This document shows, piece after piece, positions 1 to 6,703 of a DNA stretch of 64,000 nucleotides. A program made the position numbers and the translations under genes. The stretch lies in NCBI GenBank assembly GCA_004347695.1, contig SLTK01000009.1, positions 975,965 to 1,039,964 of the forward strand, in the 5' to 3' direction. The notes under the pieces were generated by a model. The model did no database searches. It had not been told where the DNA came from and was given only the letters and a program-made list of their open reading frames with translations. The first letter of the stretch is position 1, and every line of letters begins with the position of its first letter. This DNA is from Chloroflexota bacterium. Its GTDB lineage: Bacteria; Chloroflexota; Anaerolineae; Anaerolineales; Anaerolineaceae.

Positions 1-81
1 CGGTCGTTTCTTCTCCGGCAAGGAATTATCCGCAGAAATTGACTGAATGGTCGCACTCGCCGGCTGTGTTGAAGCAGTCAT
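1..81 (-). CDS. N-terminal fragment of an unidentified protein (runs off the window)
   Basis: An ATG at 81 opens a frame that stays open to the window edge (27 codons, beginning MTASTQPASATIQ). GGAG lies about ten bases before the ATG, and the frame starts 25 bases after the stop of the MoeB-like gene on the same strand, so it is probably the next gene of that operon. The visible residues are polar and low in complexity, typical of a disordered N-terminus, and do not allow a family call. A sulfur-transfer or cysteine-biosynthesis gene would fit the neighbour, but that is a guess. Confidence 0.4.
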   Translation of the reverse strand, partial: MTASTQPASATIQSISADNSLPEKKRP

Positions 82-106
82 GAGGAAGTCTCCGATTCCA
101 TGTCGC

Positions 107-1264
107 TTAGTATTGGTACATGTCCGGATCGAACTGTTCAGCCCAGGCGTTTATTCCGCCAAACAGGTTGTAAACATGGCTGAAGCCGGCGGCTGAAAGC
201 TGATGAACGCCGCGCGCCGAACGAACGCCGGTACGGCAGAAGAGGACGTATGTTTTGGTTGGGTCGAGTTCCTTGAACCGCTGGTTTAAGCGTTCCAAAG
301 GGATGTTCACCGCATTCGGCAATGCAGAAATTTCCAATTCAACCGGGTCGCGCACATCCACCAGTTGAAGCGGCTGGCCGCGGTTAATCCAATCCGCCAG
401 AGTTACCGGGTCCAGGTCGCGGCCTTCGCCCGCCAGGCCGTCGTTAACCACACGGGTCGGTACGCCGCAAAATTCCTCGTAATCGATCAGGTGGGTGATC
501 TCCGGGTTGGGACCGCAAACCTTACAGTTCGGGTTCTTGCGCAAGTTGACGATTTGCTGACTCATGGAGAGCGCATCATACAGCAGCAATTTACCAATCA
601 ACGGCTCCCCGATCCCAAGGATCAATTTGATCACCTCTGTCGCCTGAATGGTGCCGATGGTGCCTGGCAATACGCCAAACACGCCGGCGTCGCCGCAGGC
701 CGGTACGCTGCCGGGCGGCGGCGGGGTTGGGAACAGACAGCGGTAACAGGGTCCAATCCGGGCGTCGAACACGCTCACCTGGCCCTCGAACCTAAAAATG
801 GAGGCATACACGAACGGTTTACCGGTGAAAACAGCCAGGTCATTGAGCAGATAGCGCGTGGGGAAATTATCGGTTCCATCCACCAGAATATCGTAACCGG
901 CAGCGATGCGTTCGGCGTTTTCAGAGGTAAAGACCTCGTTGTAAGCGTCCACCTGGATGTACGGGTTCAAGCCGGTCAGGCGCTGGCGCGCCGATTCGAC
1001 CTTCAATTTGCCGATTGCCTGGGTGGAGTGCAGCACCTGGCGTTGCAAGTTAGAGTTGTCAACCACGTCGTAGTCGATGATGCCGATGCGCCCGACCCCG
1101 GCGGCTGCCAGGTAGAGGGTCACCGGCGACCCCAAACCACCAGTGCCAACCACCAGTACCGAAGCATTTTTTAGTTTGCGCTGGCCCTCCAATCCCACTT
1201 CGGGGATCAGCAAATGCCGCGAGTAACGCAAAAGCTCTTCTTGTGAAAGATTCGGAAGTGTCAT
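107..1264 (-). CDS. moeB: MoeB/ThiF-family adenylyltransferase with C-terminal rhodanese domain
   Basis: E1-like enzyme that adenylates the C-terminal glycine of a ubiquitin-like sulfur carrier (MoaD/ThiS/CysO type) and can pass sulfur to it through its rhodanese domain. The N-terminal half has the ATP-binding glycine motif GTGGLGS, the NSNLQRQ segment, and two CxxC pairs (CYRC, CKVC) that should bind zinc. The C-terminal 100 residues are a rhodanese domain with the active-site loop CRTGVRS. The start is set at ATG 1264 because GGAGG precedes it by a few bases; the open frame continues upstream to 1432, but that part is repeat-like and unsupported. Length of 385 aa is normal for MoeB-rhodanese fusions. 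The actual carrier partner is not in the window. Confidence 0.93.
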   Translation of the reverse strand: MTLPNLSQEELLRYSRHLLIPEVGLEGQRKLKNASVLVVGTGGLGSPVTLYLAAAGVGRIGIIDYDVVDNSNLQRQVLHSTQAIGKLKVESARQRLTGLNPYIQVDAYNEVFTSENAERIAAGYDILVDGTDNFPTRYLLNDLAVFTGKPFVYASIFRFEGQVSVFDARIGPCYRCLFPTPPPPGSVPACGDAGVFGVLPGTIGTIQATEVIKLILGIGEPLIGKLLLYDALSMSQQIVNLRKNPNCKVCGPNPEITHLIDYEEFCGVPTRVVNDGLAGEGRDLDPVTLADWINRGQPLQLVDVRDPVELEISALPNAVNIPLERLNQRFKELDPTKTYVLFCRTGVRSARGVHQLSAAGFSHVYNLFGGINAWAEQFDPDMYQY

Positions 1265-1442
1265 ATGTCCTCCGGGACAAGAGCAATCATACCAAAACAC
1301 GAGGGCGAAAACAAATGATTGCGGGCACCGCGAAAGCGAAGGGAAGGCTTCCCATCGGCAGGAGCGGTTGGTCGCAGAGCGACCGGCGCGATTAAAGATC
1401 GACCAGAGGCGTTTGCTTAGAACATTCAACATTTACGAATGG

Positions 1443-1470
1443 CGCAGATCGCTTCGTTCCTCGCGATGAC
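1443..1470 (-). repeat. Half-arm of a dispersed GTCATnGCG-type repeat
   Basis: On the minus strand this begins GTCATCGCGAGGAACGAAGC and ends GATCTGCG. It is related to the arms of the inverted-repeat elements at 8891-9006, 24201-24296 and 44077-44188. Only one arm is visible here, so it looks like a decayed copy. Confidence 0.6.
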
Positions 1471-1756
1471 AATAAAAACCGGCGCTTTCACCCACAGGGC
1501 GCAAAAACCGCGAAACAGGAACGCACCCTGTCAGCTCCCGAAGGTTGAGTTGAAGGGCAGGAAGGGGTAAAAAATTAAGAAGTATCTTTGTGGCCCTTTC
1601 AACCCAACAACTTTGATGAATACACTTGGAACAATTAAGAATGTCGAGTTTTGGGCTGCGAGGGAAAATATTGATCAGGAAATGCTGGCACGCCCTCAAT
1701 CCGACCAGTGAAATCTTCTGCGCCTAAACCTGGCCTTCAAAAATAATCGATAATGT

Positions 1757-1762
1757 TACAAT
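1757..1762 (+). promoter_or_regulatory. -10 box placed for leaderless start of the 1769 gene
   Basis: TACAAT ends six bases before the ATG at 1769, so transcription would begin at or next to the start codon. No Shine-Dalgarno sequence is present. No good -35 box is seen at 17 bases. The same arrangement occurs before other genes in the window (see findings). Confidence 0.6.
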
Positions 1763-1768
1763 CTATTC

Positions 1769-4426
1769 ATGCATGTGATTCTCACGCATGAACAGGCCGA
1801 CTTTGACGCTCTCGCTGCGTTGTTGGCTGCCCGCATCTTAAACGAACGTGCGCTGGCAGTGCTGCCGCGCAGGGTCAACCGCAATGTGCGTGCCTTCCTC
1901 AACCTGTACGGCGCAGAATTACCCTTCGTCGAAGCCCGCGACCTGCCGTCCGAAACGATCGAAACCATTACCCTGGTTGACACCCAATCGCTCATCACTC
2001 TCAAAGGCCAAACAAAAAAGACCAAAGTGCATGTCGTCGACCACCATCAGTTGCGTCCCGATCTGCCTGGTGATTGGACCGTCGTCAACGACCAGCTTGG
2101 CGCCTGTACCACCATCCTGGCGGAAGACATTCGTGATCACAACGGACCTTTGAATGTCCTGCAAGCCACCACTCTACTGCTTGGCATTTACGAAGATACT
2201 GGCTCGCTGACCTATATCAGTACCACCGCGCGCGACGCGCGGACAGTGGCTTACCTGCTCGACCAGGGCGCCAGCCTGCGGATTGCCGGCGAATTTCTCA
2301 ACCCGCCGCTGTCAGAAGAACAGCGTGAGATTTACAATTCGCTGCTGCAATCGGCTGAGACGGTCAATATTCACGGGCAGAGCATCGTAATCTCAACCGC
2401 AGAAGCGCCCAGCCTGAACGAAGAAATCTCGAGTATTGCGCACAAGCTGCGCGATTTGCTCGACCCGGACGCGCTTTTCTTGCTGGTAGGGACTGCTGAA
2501 GGGGTTCGTCTGGTTGCCCGCTCCACGACTGATCGGGTCAACGTTGCCGAAGTGGCGACCCGCTTTGGCGGCGGGGGGCATGACCGCGCCTCGGCTGCGC
2601 TGGTGCGCCAGCAAATATCAGAACCAACCGTGCCAGTGCCGCTGGAAGCTGCTTACCAAAAATTATTGGCGCTGCTGCCGGAAATCGTCGAGCCGGCATT
2701 GACCGTTGGGCGAATCATGTCGCGCGGTGCGCGTGTTCTAACGCCGGAAACCCCGGCGCAGGACGCCGGTAAATTAATGCAGCGTTACGGCTACGAAGGC
2801 TACCCGGTGGTCAAAGACGGCAGAGTCCTCGGCTTGTTGACGCGCCGCGCGGTTGACCGGGCGCTGTCGCATCGTTTGAACCTGCCGGCGGCCAGTTTGA
2901 TGGAAGCAGGAGAGATCACCGTCACCCCAAAAGACACCATCGAGCACCTGCAGCGTTTAATGGCGGATAGCGGCTGGGGCCAGGTGCCTGTAGTCGCGCC
3001 GGAAGACGGACATATCATTGGCATCGTCACCCGCACCGATCTATTAAAAACCATCGGCGGTGGCGAAGCGCTGCTTGCCGAGCAAAACAACCTGGCCGAG
3101 CGGCTGGAAGCAGCCCTGCCGCCGGTCTGGATTAAGTTCTTGAAGTTGATTGCGGAGCAAGCTTCCAACCAGCACTTGCCCATTTACATTGTTGGCGGGT
3201 TCGTACGCGACCTGATCATCAACCGGCCGAGTATGGACTTTGACATTGTGGTCGAGGGGGATGCCATTCAACTGGCGCGTTCGCTGGAAAAGTTATTTGG
3301 CGGACGGGTAGCCAGTCACAGCCGCTTTGGTACCGCCAAATGGCAAATTAGTGAGGTCAAAAATTCTCTGGCCCGGCGTTTCTCGACCGATGCAGAAAAA
3401 GATGCGCTGGACCTGCCCGATACGTTGGATTTCATCAGCGCGCGCACTGAATTTTATAATTACCCAACTGCCCTGCCAACCGTAGAACGCGGCAGCATCA
3501 AGCTCGACCTGCACCGGCGAGATTTCACAATCAACACCCTGGCGCTGCGGTTGGATGGCCGGCATTACGGGAATTTATACGATTACTGGGGCGGCTTGAA
3601 CGATTTACAAAAAGGACTTGTGCGGGTTTTGCATTCGCTCTCTTTTGTGGATGACCCGACCCGCATGCTCCGGGCGGTGCGTTTTGAACAGCGTTTTGGT
3701 TTCGTAATCGAGGCCCGAACAGAACAATTGATGGATGAAGCACATGACCTGCTCAAACAAGTCTCCGGCGACCGCCTGCGTCACGAGCTGGATTTATTGA
3801 TGGCAGAGGAACACCCGGAAAACGGCTTTGCCCGCCTGGCGGCCATCGGGTTGCTGCGCGCCATCCACCCCTTACTCGACTGGAAAACCGAGTACGCCCC
3901 TGAAATTCTGACTGTCCTCAAGCAACCCCTCCGACAGGGCTGGGAGCTGCCTGAGACGCTGGGGGCGACCCCGGTTCGACGGGCGCTGGCTTACCTGATC
4001 TGGTTTGGGCATTTCCCCGAAGAAGTCGGACAGAGTATTGCCAACCGGCTGCGCTTGTCGCACCAGTTGCTCACTGCCATTCACGATGTCGGGCATTATC
4101 TTCCCAGCCTGCCTGAATTGGTTGACCGCAATCCAAGCCGGATCGTATCCGTGCTGGACGAAGTTTCTCTGCCTGTTCTGTATGCGATTTATGAGTTATG
4201 CCCATCCCCGCCGCTGCGTAATATCGTCAATCAATACGTTACCCGCTGGCGCCACGTCCAACCCACCGTCGATGGGTATGCCTTGCTTTCACTGGGTCTT
4301 GAACCGGGGCCGGCGTACCGCCAGATCCTCTGGTCGCTAAGGGCAGCCTGGTTGGATGGCAAGGTGAATTCCAGCGATCAGGAGGCTGCCCTGTTGCAGC
4401 AAATGCTTCAGACCTTCAAGATATAA
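1769..4426 (+). CDS. DHH phosphoesterase - CBS - CCA tRNA nucleotidyltransferase fusion
   Basis: Multidomain RNA-metabolism enzyme of 885 aa. Residues 1-280 form a DHH/DHHA1 module (HEQADFD near 7, Asp71, DHH at 91-93, GGGGH at 267-271) like oligoribonuclease/phosphoesterase NrnA. Residues about 315-430 hold two CBS domains, which usually sense adenosine ligands. From about 470 a class II polymerase-beta-type head follows (GGFVRD at 476-481, DFD at 490-492), as in CCA- or A-adding tRNA nucleotidyltransferases, with the RNA-binding helical part to the end. The fusion is a known bacterial architecture. The gene stands alone with its own -10 box; no Shine-Dalgarno is visible. Whether it adds A, CC or CCA cannot be read from the sequence. 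Confidence 0.93.
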   Translation: MHVILTHEQADFDALAALLAARILNERALAVLPRRVNRNVRAFLNLYGAELPFVEARDLPSETIETITLVDTQSLITLKGQTKKTKVHVVDHHQLRPDLPGDWTVVNDQLGACTTILAEDIRDHNGPLNVLQATTLLLGIYEDTGSLTYISTTARDARTVAYLLDQGASLRIAGEFLNPPLSEEQREIYNSLLQSAETVNIHGQSIVISTAEAPSLNEEISSIAHKLRDLLDPDALFLLVGTAEGVRLVARSTTDRVNVAEVATRFGGGGHDRASAALVRQQISEPTVPVPLEAAYQKLLALLPEIVEPALTVGRIMSRGARVLTPETPAQDAGKLMQRYGYEGYPVVKDGRVLGLLTRRAVDRALSHRLNLPAASLMEAGEITVTPKDTIEHLQRLMADSGWGQVPVVAPEDGHIIGIVTRTDLLKTIGGGEALLAEQNNLAERLEAALPPVWIKFLKLIAEQASNQHLPIYIVGGFVRDLIINRPSMDFDIVVEGDAIQLARSLEKLFGGRVASHSRFGTAKWQISEVKNSLARRFSTDAEKDALDLPDTLDFISARTEFYNYPTALPTVERGSIKLDLHRRDFTINTLALRLDGRHYGNLYDYWGGLNDLQKGLVRVLHSLSFVDDPTRMLRAVRFEQRFGFVIEARTEQLMDEAHDLLKQVSGDRLRHELDLLMAEEHPENGFARLAAIGLLRAIHPLLDWKTEYAPEILTVLKQPLRQGWELPETLGATPVRRALAYLIWFGHFPEEVGQSIANRLRLSHQLLTAIHDVGHYLPSLPELVDRNPSRIVSVLDEVSLPVLYAIYELCPSPPLRNIVNQYVTRWRHVQPTVDGYALLSLGLEPGPAYRQILWSLRAAWLDGKVNSSDQEAALLQQMLQTFKI

Positions 4427-4427
4427 T
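4422..4427 (+). promoter_or_regulatory. Possible -10 box before the GNAT gene
   Basis: TATAAT overlaps the last codons and stop of the upstream gene and lies 14 bases before ATG 4442, giving at most a very short 5' leader. No -35 box at proper spacing was found, so this may also be chance and the gene may be read from the upstream promoter. Confidence 0.35.
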
Positions 4428-4441
4428 GGTGCAAAGGGCTT

Positions 4442-4966
4442 ATGGATACTGATTTGATTCCCGATCTAGTACAGCAGCTCACCATCCGTCAGGCAAAATT
4501 CGAAGATCTTCCTGCCATGGAATGGGAGGGGGAATTTAAGCACTTTCGCAACCTTTATTCTGATGCCTTCCGCCGGTCGCAGCAGCAGTTAAGTCAGATT
4601 TGGCTGGCCGAGTTACCCGATCAAGGCCTGGTCGGGCAGGTTTTACTGCAATTGAACTGCGACCGCCCCGAGCTGGCTAACGGGGCAGATCGGGCTTATT
4701 TGTACGGTTTCCGCGTCCGGCCTGCTTTTCGCGGAATGGGTTTTGGAACGCGTATCGTCAACCATGTGGAAAACGATCTCCGCTGGCGCGGTTTTTCATG
4801 GCTGACGCTCAATGTGGCGGTCAATAACCCGCTGGCGCGCAGTTTGTACAACCGGCTCGGCTTCGTGGTGGTTGCCCACGAACCTGGAATCTGGTCCTAC
4901 ATTGACCATAACGGACGCCGGCAGTGGGTCGAAGAACCCGCCTGGCGCATGGAAAAGCATCTTTAG
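4442..4966 (+). CDS. GNAT-family N-acetyltransferase
   Basis: Cytoplasmic acetyl-CoA-dependent acetyltransferase of 174 aa. The acetyl-CoA-binding motif A is clear around residues 90-105 (RVRPAFRGMGFG, with RGMGFG at 97-102), followed by the NPLARSLYNRLGF segment of motif B. It begins 15 bases after the DHH-CBS-nucleotidyltransferase and may be co-transcribed with it. The substrate cannot be inferred. It converges with the minus-strand gene ending at 4970, with only three bases between them. Confidence 0.9.
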   Translation: MDTDLIPDLVQQLTIRQAKFEDLPAMEWEGEFKHFRNLYSDAFRRSQQQLSQIWLAELPDQGLVGQVLLQLNCDRPELANGADRAYLYGFRVRPAFRGMGFGTRIVNHVENDLRWRGFSWLTLNVAVNNPLARSLYNRLGFVVVAHEPGIWSYIDHNGRRQWVEEPAWRMEKHL

Positions 4967-4969
4967 CGA

Positions 4970-5521
4970 TCAGGGCGTGAGCAATTTATCGAACAGGTCT
5001 GACCCATGCAGCCCTGCATCCAACGCCGCCTGCCCGGTGCTGGTTTGAAACCACAGGCTGATGATTTCGCCGAAATTCGTGGTGAAATTGATCTGGATGT
5101 AACCGCTTTGCGTCCCAACCAGTGTGTTGGCCGGGATATCCTGGACGAAATTGATAATCCCTTCCGTCAGTTCGCCCAGGGTCTGCCTGTCCTCGATATC
5201 CGTAACCGGTACTTTGAAATATAAATCGGTCTGCATGGCAAGAAAACGCGCTACGCTGCCATCTACAAGGACGCAATTTTCACCATACGCGGCAGCGTTG
5301 ACCTCTGCCGCCAATACCTCCTGTTTTTCCAGGCGCTGCTGCAATTTGGCGCTGAGCTCCGGCAACGGTTGAGTCGCCCAAACATACGCACATTGCGTAT
5401 CATCGATCGCTGCCTGGCTGGGGTTGAACATGTCCGCCAACCCCTGCAAATTGCCGGTGAAATATAAAATAGCCAGCCCCGCCAGCACCAGAACTGCTAA
5501 AAATAAAATAAATTTTCTCAT
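4970..5521 (-). CDS. Membrane-anchored extracytoplasmic protein of unknown function
   Basis: About 183 aa. A single hydrophobic segment near residues 4-22 (FILFLAVLVLAGLAILYF) is followed by a soluble acidic domain, so it should be anchored with the domain outside. There is no lipobox. The start is ATG 5521, which overlaps the stop of the upstream methyltransferase as TAATG, with AAGGA just before it. This points to translational coupling. It is the last gene of a three-gene operon with a thioredoxin-like protein and a methyltransferase. No family recognised. Confidence 0.8.
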   Translation of the reverse strand: MRKFILFLAVLVLAGLAILYFTGNLQGLADMFNPSQAAIDDTQCAYVWATQPLPELSAKLQQRLEKQEVLAAEVNAAAYGENCVLVDGSVARFLAMQTDLYFKVPVTDIEDRQTLGELTEGIINFVQDIPANTLVGTQSGYIQINFTTNFGEIISLWFQTSTGQAALDAGLHGSDLFDKLLTP

Positions 5522-6096
5522 TATCCTTTTTGCTCGAACCACAACCAGACCGATGGTCTACGGGCGCCCTCCTGCCCATTCACACGCTGCCGCAGCTCAA
5601 GTATCCCTCCCATTTCGTTGATATCGTCTTCTGTCAATCCGTGCCCCTGGTTGCTGCCCACCTCGCGGCAGTGCCCATAGATCATCCAGATACCGCCAGG
5701 CGCCAACAGGCGTTTCAGGTTCTTCTGGTAAGCTTTGCGGCCGTCCTGACTTAGTTGGTGGTAACAGCCAATGTCCAAAACGTAATTATATTCATCCTGT
5801 ACCCCTGTCAAGCGAGTGACATCGTCAACCCGCACGTCCGCCGTTAACCCGGCAGATCGCAATCGTTTGCGCGCCGTTTGAACAGCCAGCCGCGAAAAAT
5901 CGACTCCAACAACCTGCCAGCCATGCTGCGCCAGATAGAGCAGGTTGGTCCCGGTACCGCAACCCAGATCGAGCGCTCGCCCGGGAGAATGACTGCCTAC
6001 AAATGTTTCCACCTCCGGCGGTACGATGCCGGTGTCCCAGCGGGGTTTACCCAGCAGGTAGCGCAGGTTGAATTCAAGCCGCTTCATGCCCATCAT
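5521..6096 (-). CDS. SAM-dependent class I methyltransferase
   Basis: 191 aa with a Rossmann-type SAM-binding motif I (ALDLGCGTGTN, residues 41-51) followed by an acidic residue in VVGVDFS. The later DIGCYHQL region is typical of small-molecule methyltransferases of the thiopurine/tellurite-resistance kind, but the substrate is unknown. ATG 6096 overlaps the stop of the thioredoxin-like gene as ATGA; a second in-frame ATG at 6087 has GGAG at better spacing, so either may be used. The tight coupling to a thiol-redox protein suggests a shared task, which is an inference. Confidence 0.88.
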   Translation of the reverse strand: MMGMKRLEFNLRYLLGKPRWDTGIVPPEVETFVGSHSPGRALDLGCGTGTNLLYLAQHGWQVVGVDFSRLAVQTARKRLRSAGLTADVRVDDVTRLTGVQDEYNYVLDIGCYHQLSQDGRKAYQKNLKRLLAPGGIWMIYGHCREVGSNQGHGLTEDDINEMGGILELRQRVNGQEGARRPSVWLWFEQKG

Positions 6097-6575
6097 TCTC
6101 CAACCGACTGACGGACGCGGTCAACATCCAGCCCGCCGACCTGACGCCAGAGTTCTGCGCCATCTGCTGAGAAAAGAATAAAGGTGGGGGTGTATTCAAA
6201 TCCCATTTGATTTGCCAGTTCGCGCCCGTCCCGGGTATGGATATCGACCCGGATGACATCCAGCCGGCCAGACATTTCCTTTTCCAAACCGTCCACGACG
6301 GGCTTTATCGCAGTGCAACCCAGTCAGTAGGGTGAAAGAAATTCAAGCAAAACTGGCTTGCCGGAACCAATCCGGTCGAGGACCTGTTCAGCGCTTGTGT
6401 TTTTCAACCCCGCTGGATGCAGCATCATCCAGGCAGCCACCAGCAGCAGGGCCAAAACCCCCAGCAGGATCCCTCGCCCAGGGGTTAAGCCGCGCCGGGC
6501 GACGAGCGCAACCGCAAACCCGAAAATGGCAATGCCGCCCAGGATGAAGGAGAATTGGTTCAATATTCGATCCAT
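6093..6575 (-). CDS. Membrane-anchored thioredoxin-like protein, candidate selenoprotein (UxxC)
   Basis: Reading from ATG 6575 (GGAGGA seven bases upstream) gives two transmembrane segments (about residues 8-26 and 36-52). A thioredoxin fold follows, with KPVLLEFLSPY, then a TGA codon at 6324-6326, then LGC. The same frame continues without interruption to 6093 with VDIHTRDGRELANQMGFEYTPTF, which includes the cis-Pro-type TPT of thioredoxins. The TGA sits exactly where the first cysteine of CxxC is expected, so UGA is probably read as selenocysteine, giving a 160-aa protein. A hairpin fitting a bacterial SECIS lies just downstream. The alternative is a nonsense mutation or sequencing error. 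It heads an operon with the methyltransferase and the anchored unknown. Likely role: membrane-bound thiol-disulfide exchange outside the cytoplasm. Confidence 0.8.
6289..6301 (-). promoter_or_regulatory. Candidate bacterial SECIS hairpin
   Basis: On the minus strand CCGTCGTGGACGG forms a five-base-pair stem with the loop GTG. The loop begins 27 bases after the in-frame TGA (6324-6326), and its first base is G. Published criteria for bacterial SECIS elements ask for a short stem, a loop 16-37 bases from UGA and a G among the first loop bases, so this fits. An overlapping weaker stem (GGGTT with AGCCC) lies closer to the TGA. Confidence 0.6.
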
Positions 6576-6593
6576 AAGTCTTCCTCCACCTGA

Positions 6594-6599
6594 TATAAT
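6594..6599 (+). promoter_or_regulatory. Extended -10 promoter element before the EF-G-like gene
   Basis: TGATATAAT matches an extended -10 (TGnTATAAT) about 105 bases upstream of ATG 6704. No convincing -35 is present, which is usual for extended -10 promoters. A TTGACA at 6634-6639 with a weak TAACGA 17 bases downstream is an alternative start point. The minus-strand operon starting at 6575 must also be transcribed from this divergent region. Confidence 0.5.
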
Positions 6600-6703
6600 A
6601 GGGGATATTTTGCTGGTTGGTTCCAGGGTTCTTTTGACAAGAACCATGTCCAGTCTTAACGATCCCAGACTGGCGCCATCACTTCCACAAAAGGGTTTGG
6701 TTA

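Larger units (their letters stand above)
1265..1768. other. Divergent intergenic region with repeat remnants
   Basis: About 500 bases separate the divergent MoeB-like and DHH-CBS-nucleotidyltransferase genes. A frame on the minus strand (1433-1699) is open only because it crosses a dispersed repeat whose translation reads CHREERSD, a known signature of non-coding repeats. The part near 1375-1405 resembles the segment ending each unit of the tandem repeat at 27.2-27.9 kb. No supported gene was found. Confidence 0.6.

Noticed and set aside
365..1174. 269-aa frame antisense to the MoeB-like gene
   Set aside because: Complete overlap with a well-supported gene, no ribosome site and no recognisable domain.
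1433..1699. 88-aa minus-strand frame upstream of the MoeB-like gene
   Set aside because: Its end is a translated dispersed repeat (CHREERSD) and it has no start signal.
6093..6296. Separate 67-aa thioredoxin C-terminal gene
   Set aside because: No ribosome site at its GTG, lacks the thioredoxin N-terminal half, and is in frame with the upstream segment across one TGA; better read as one gene.
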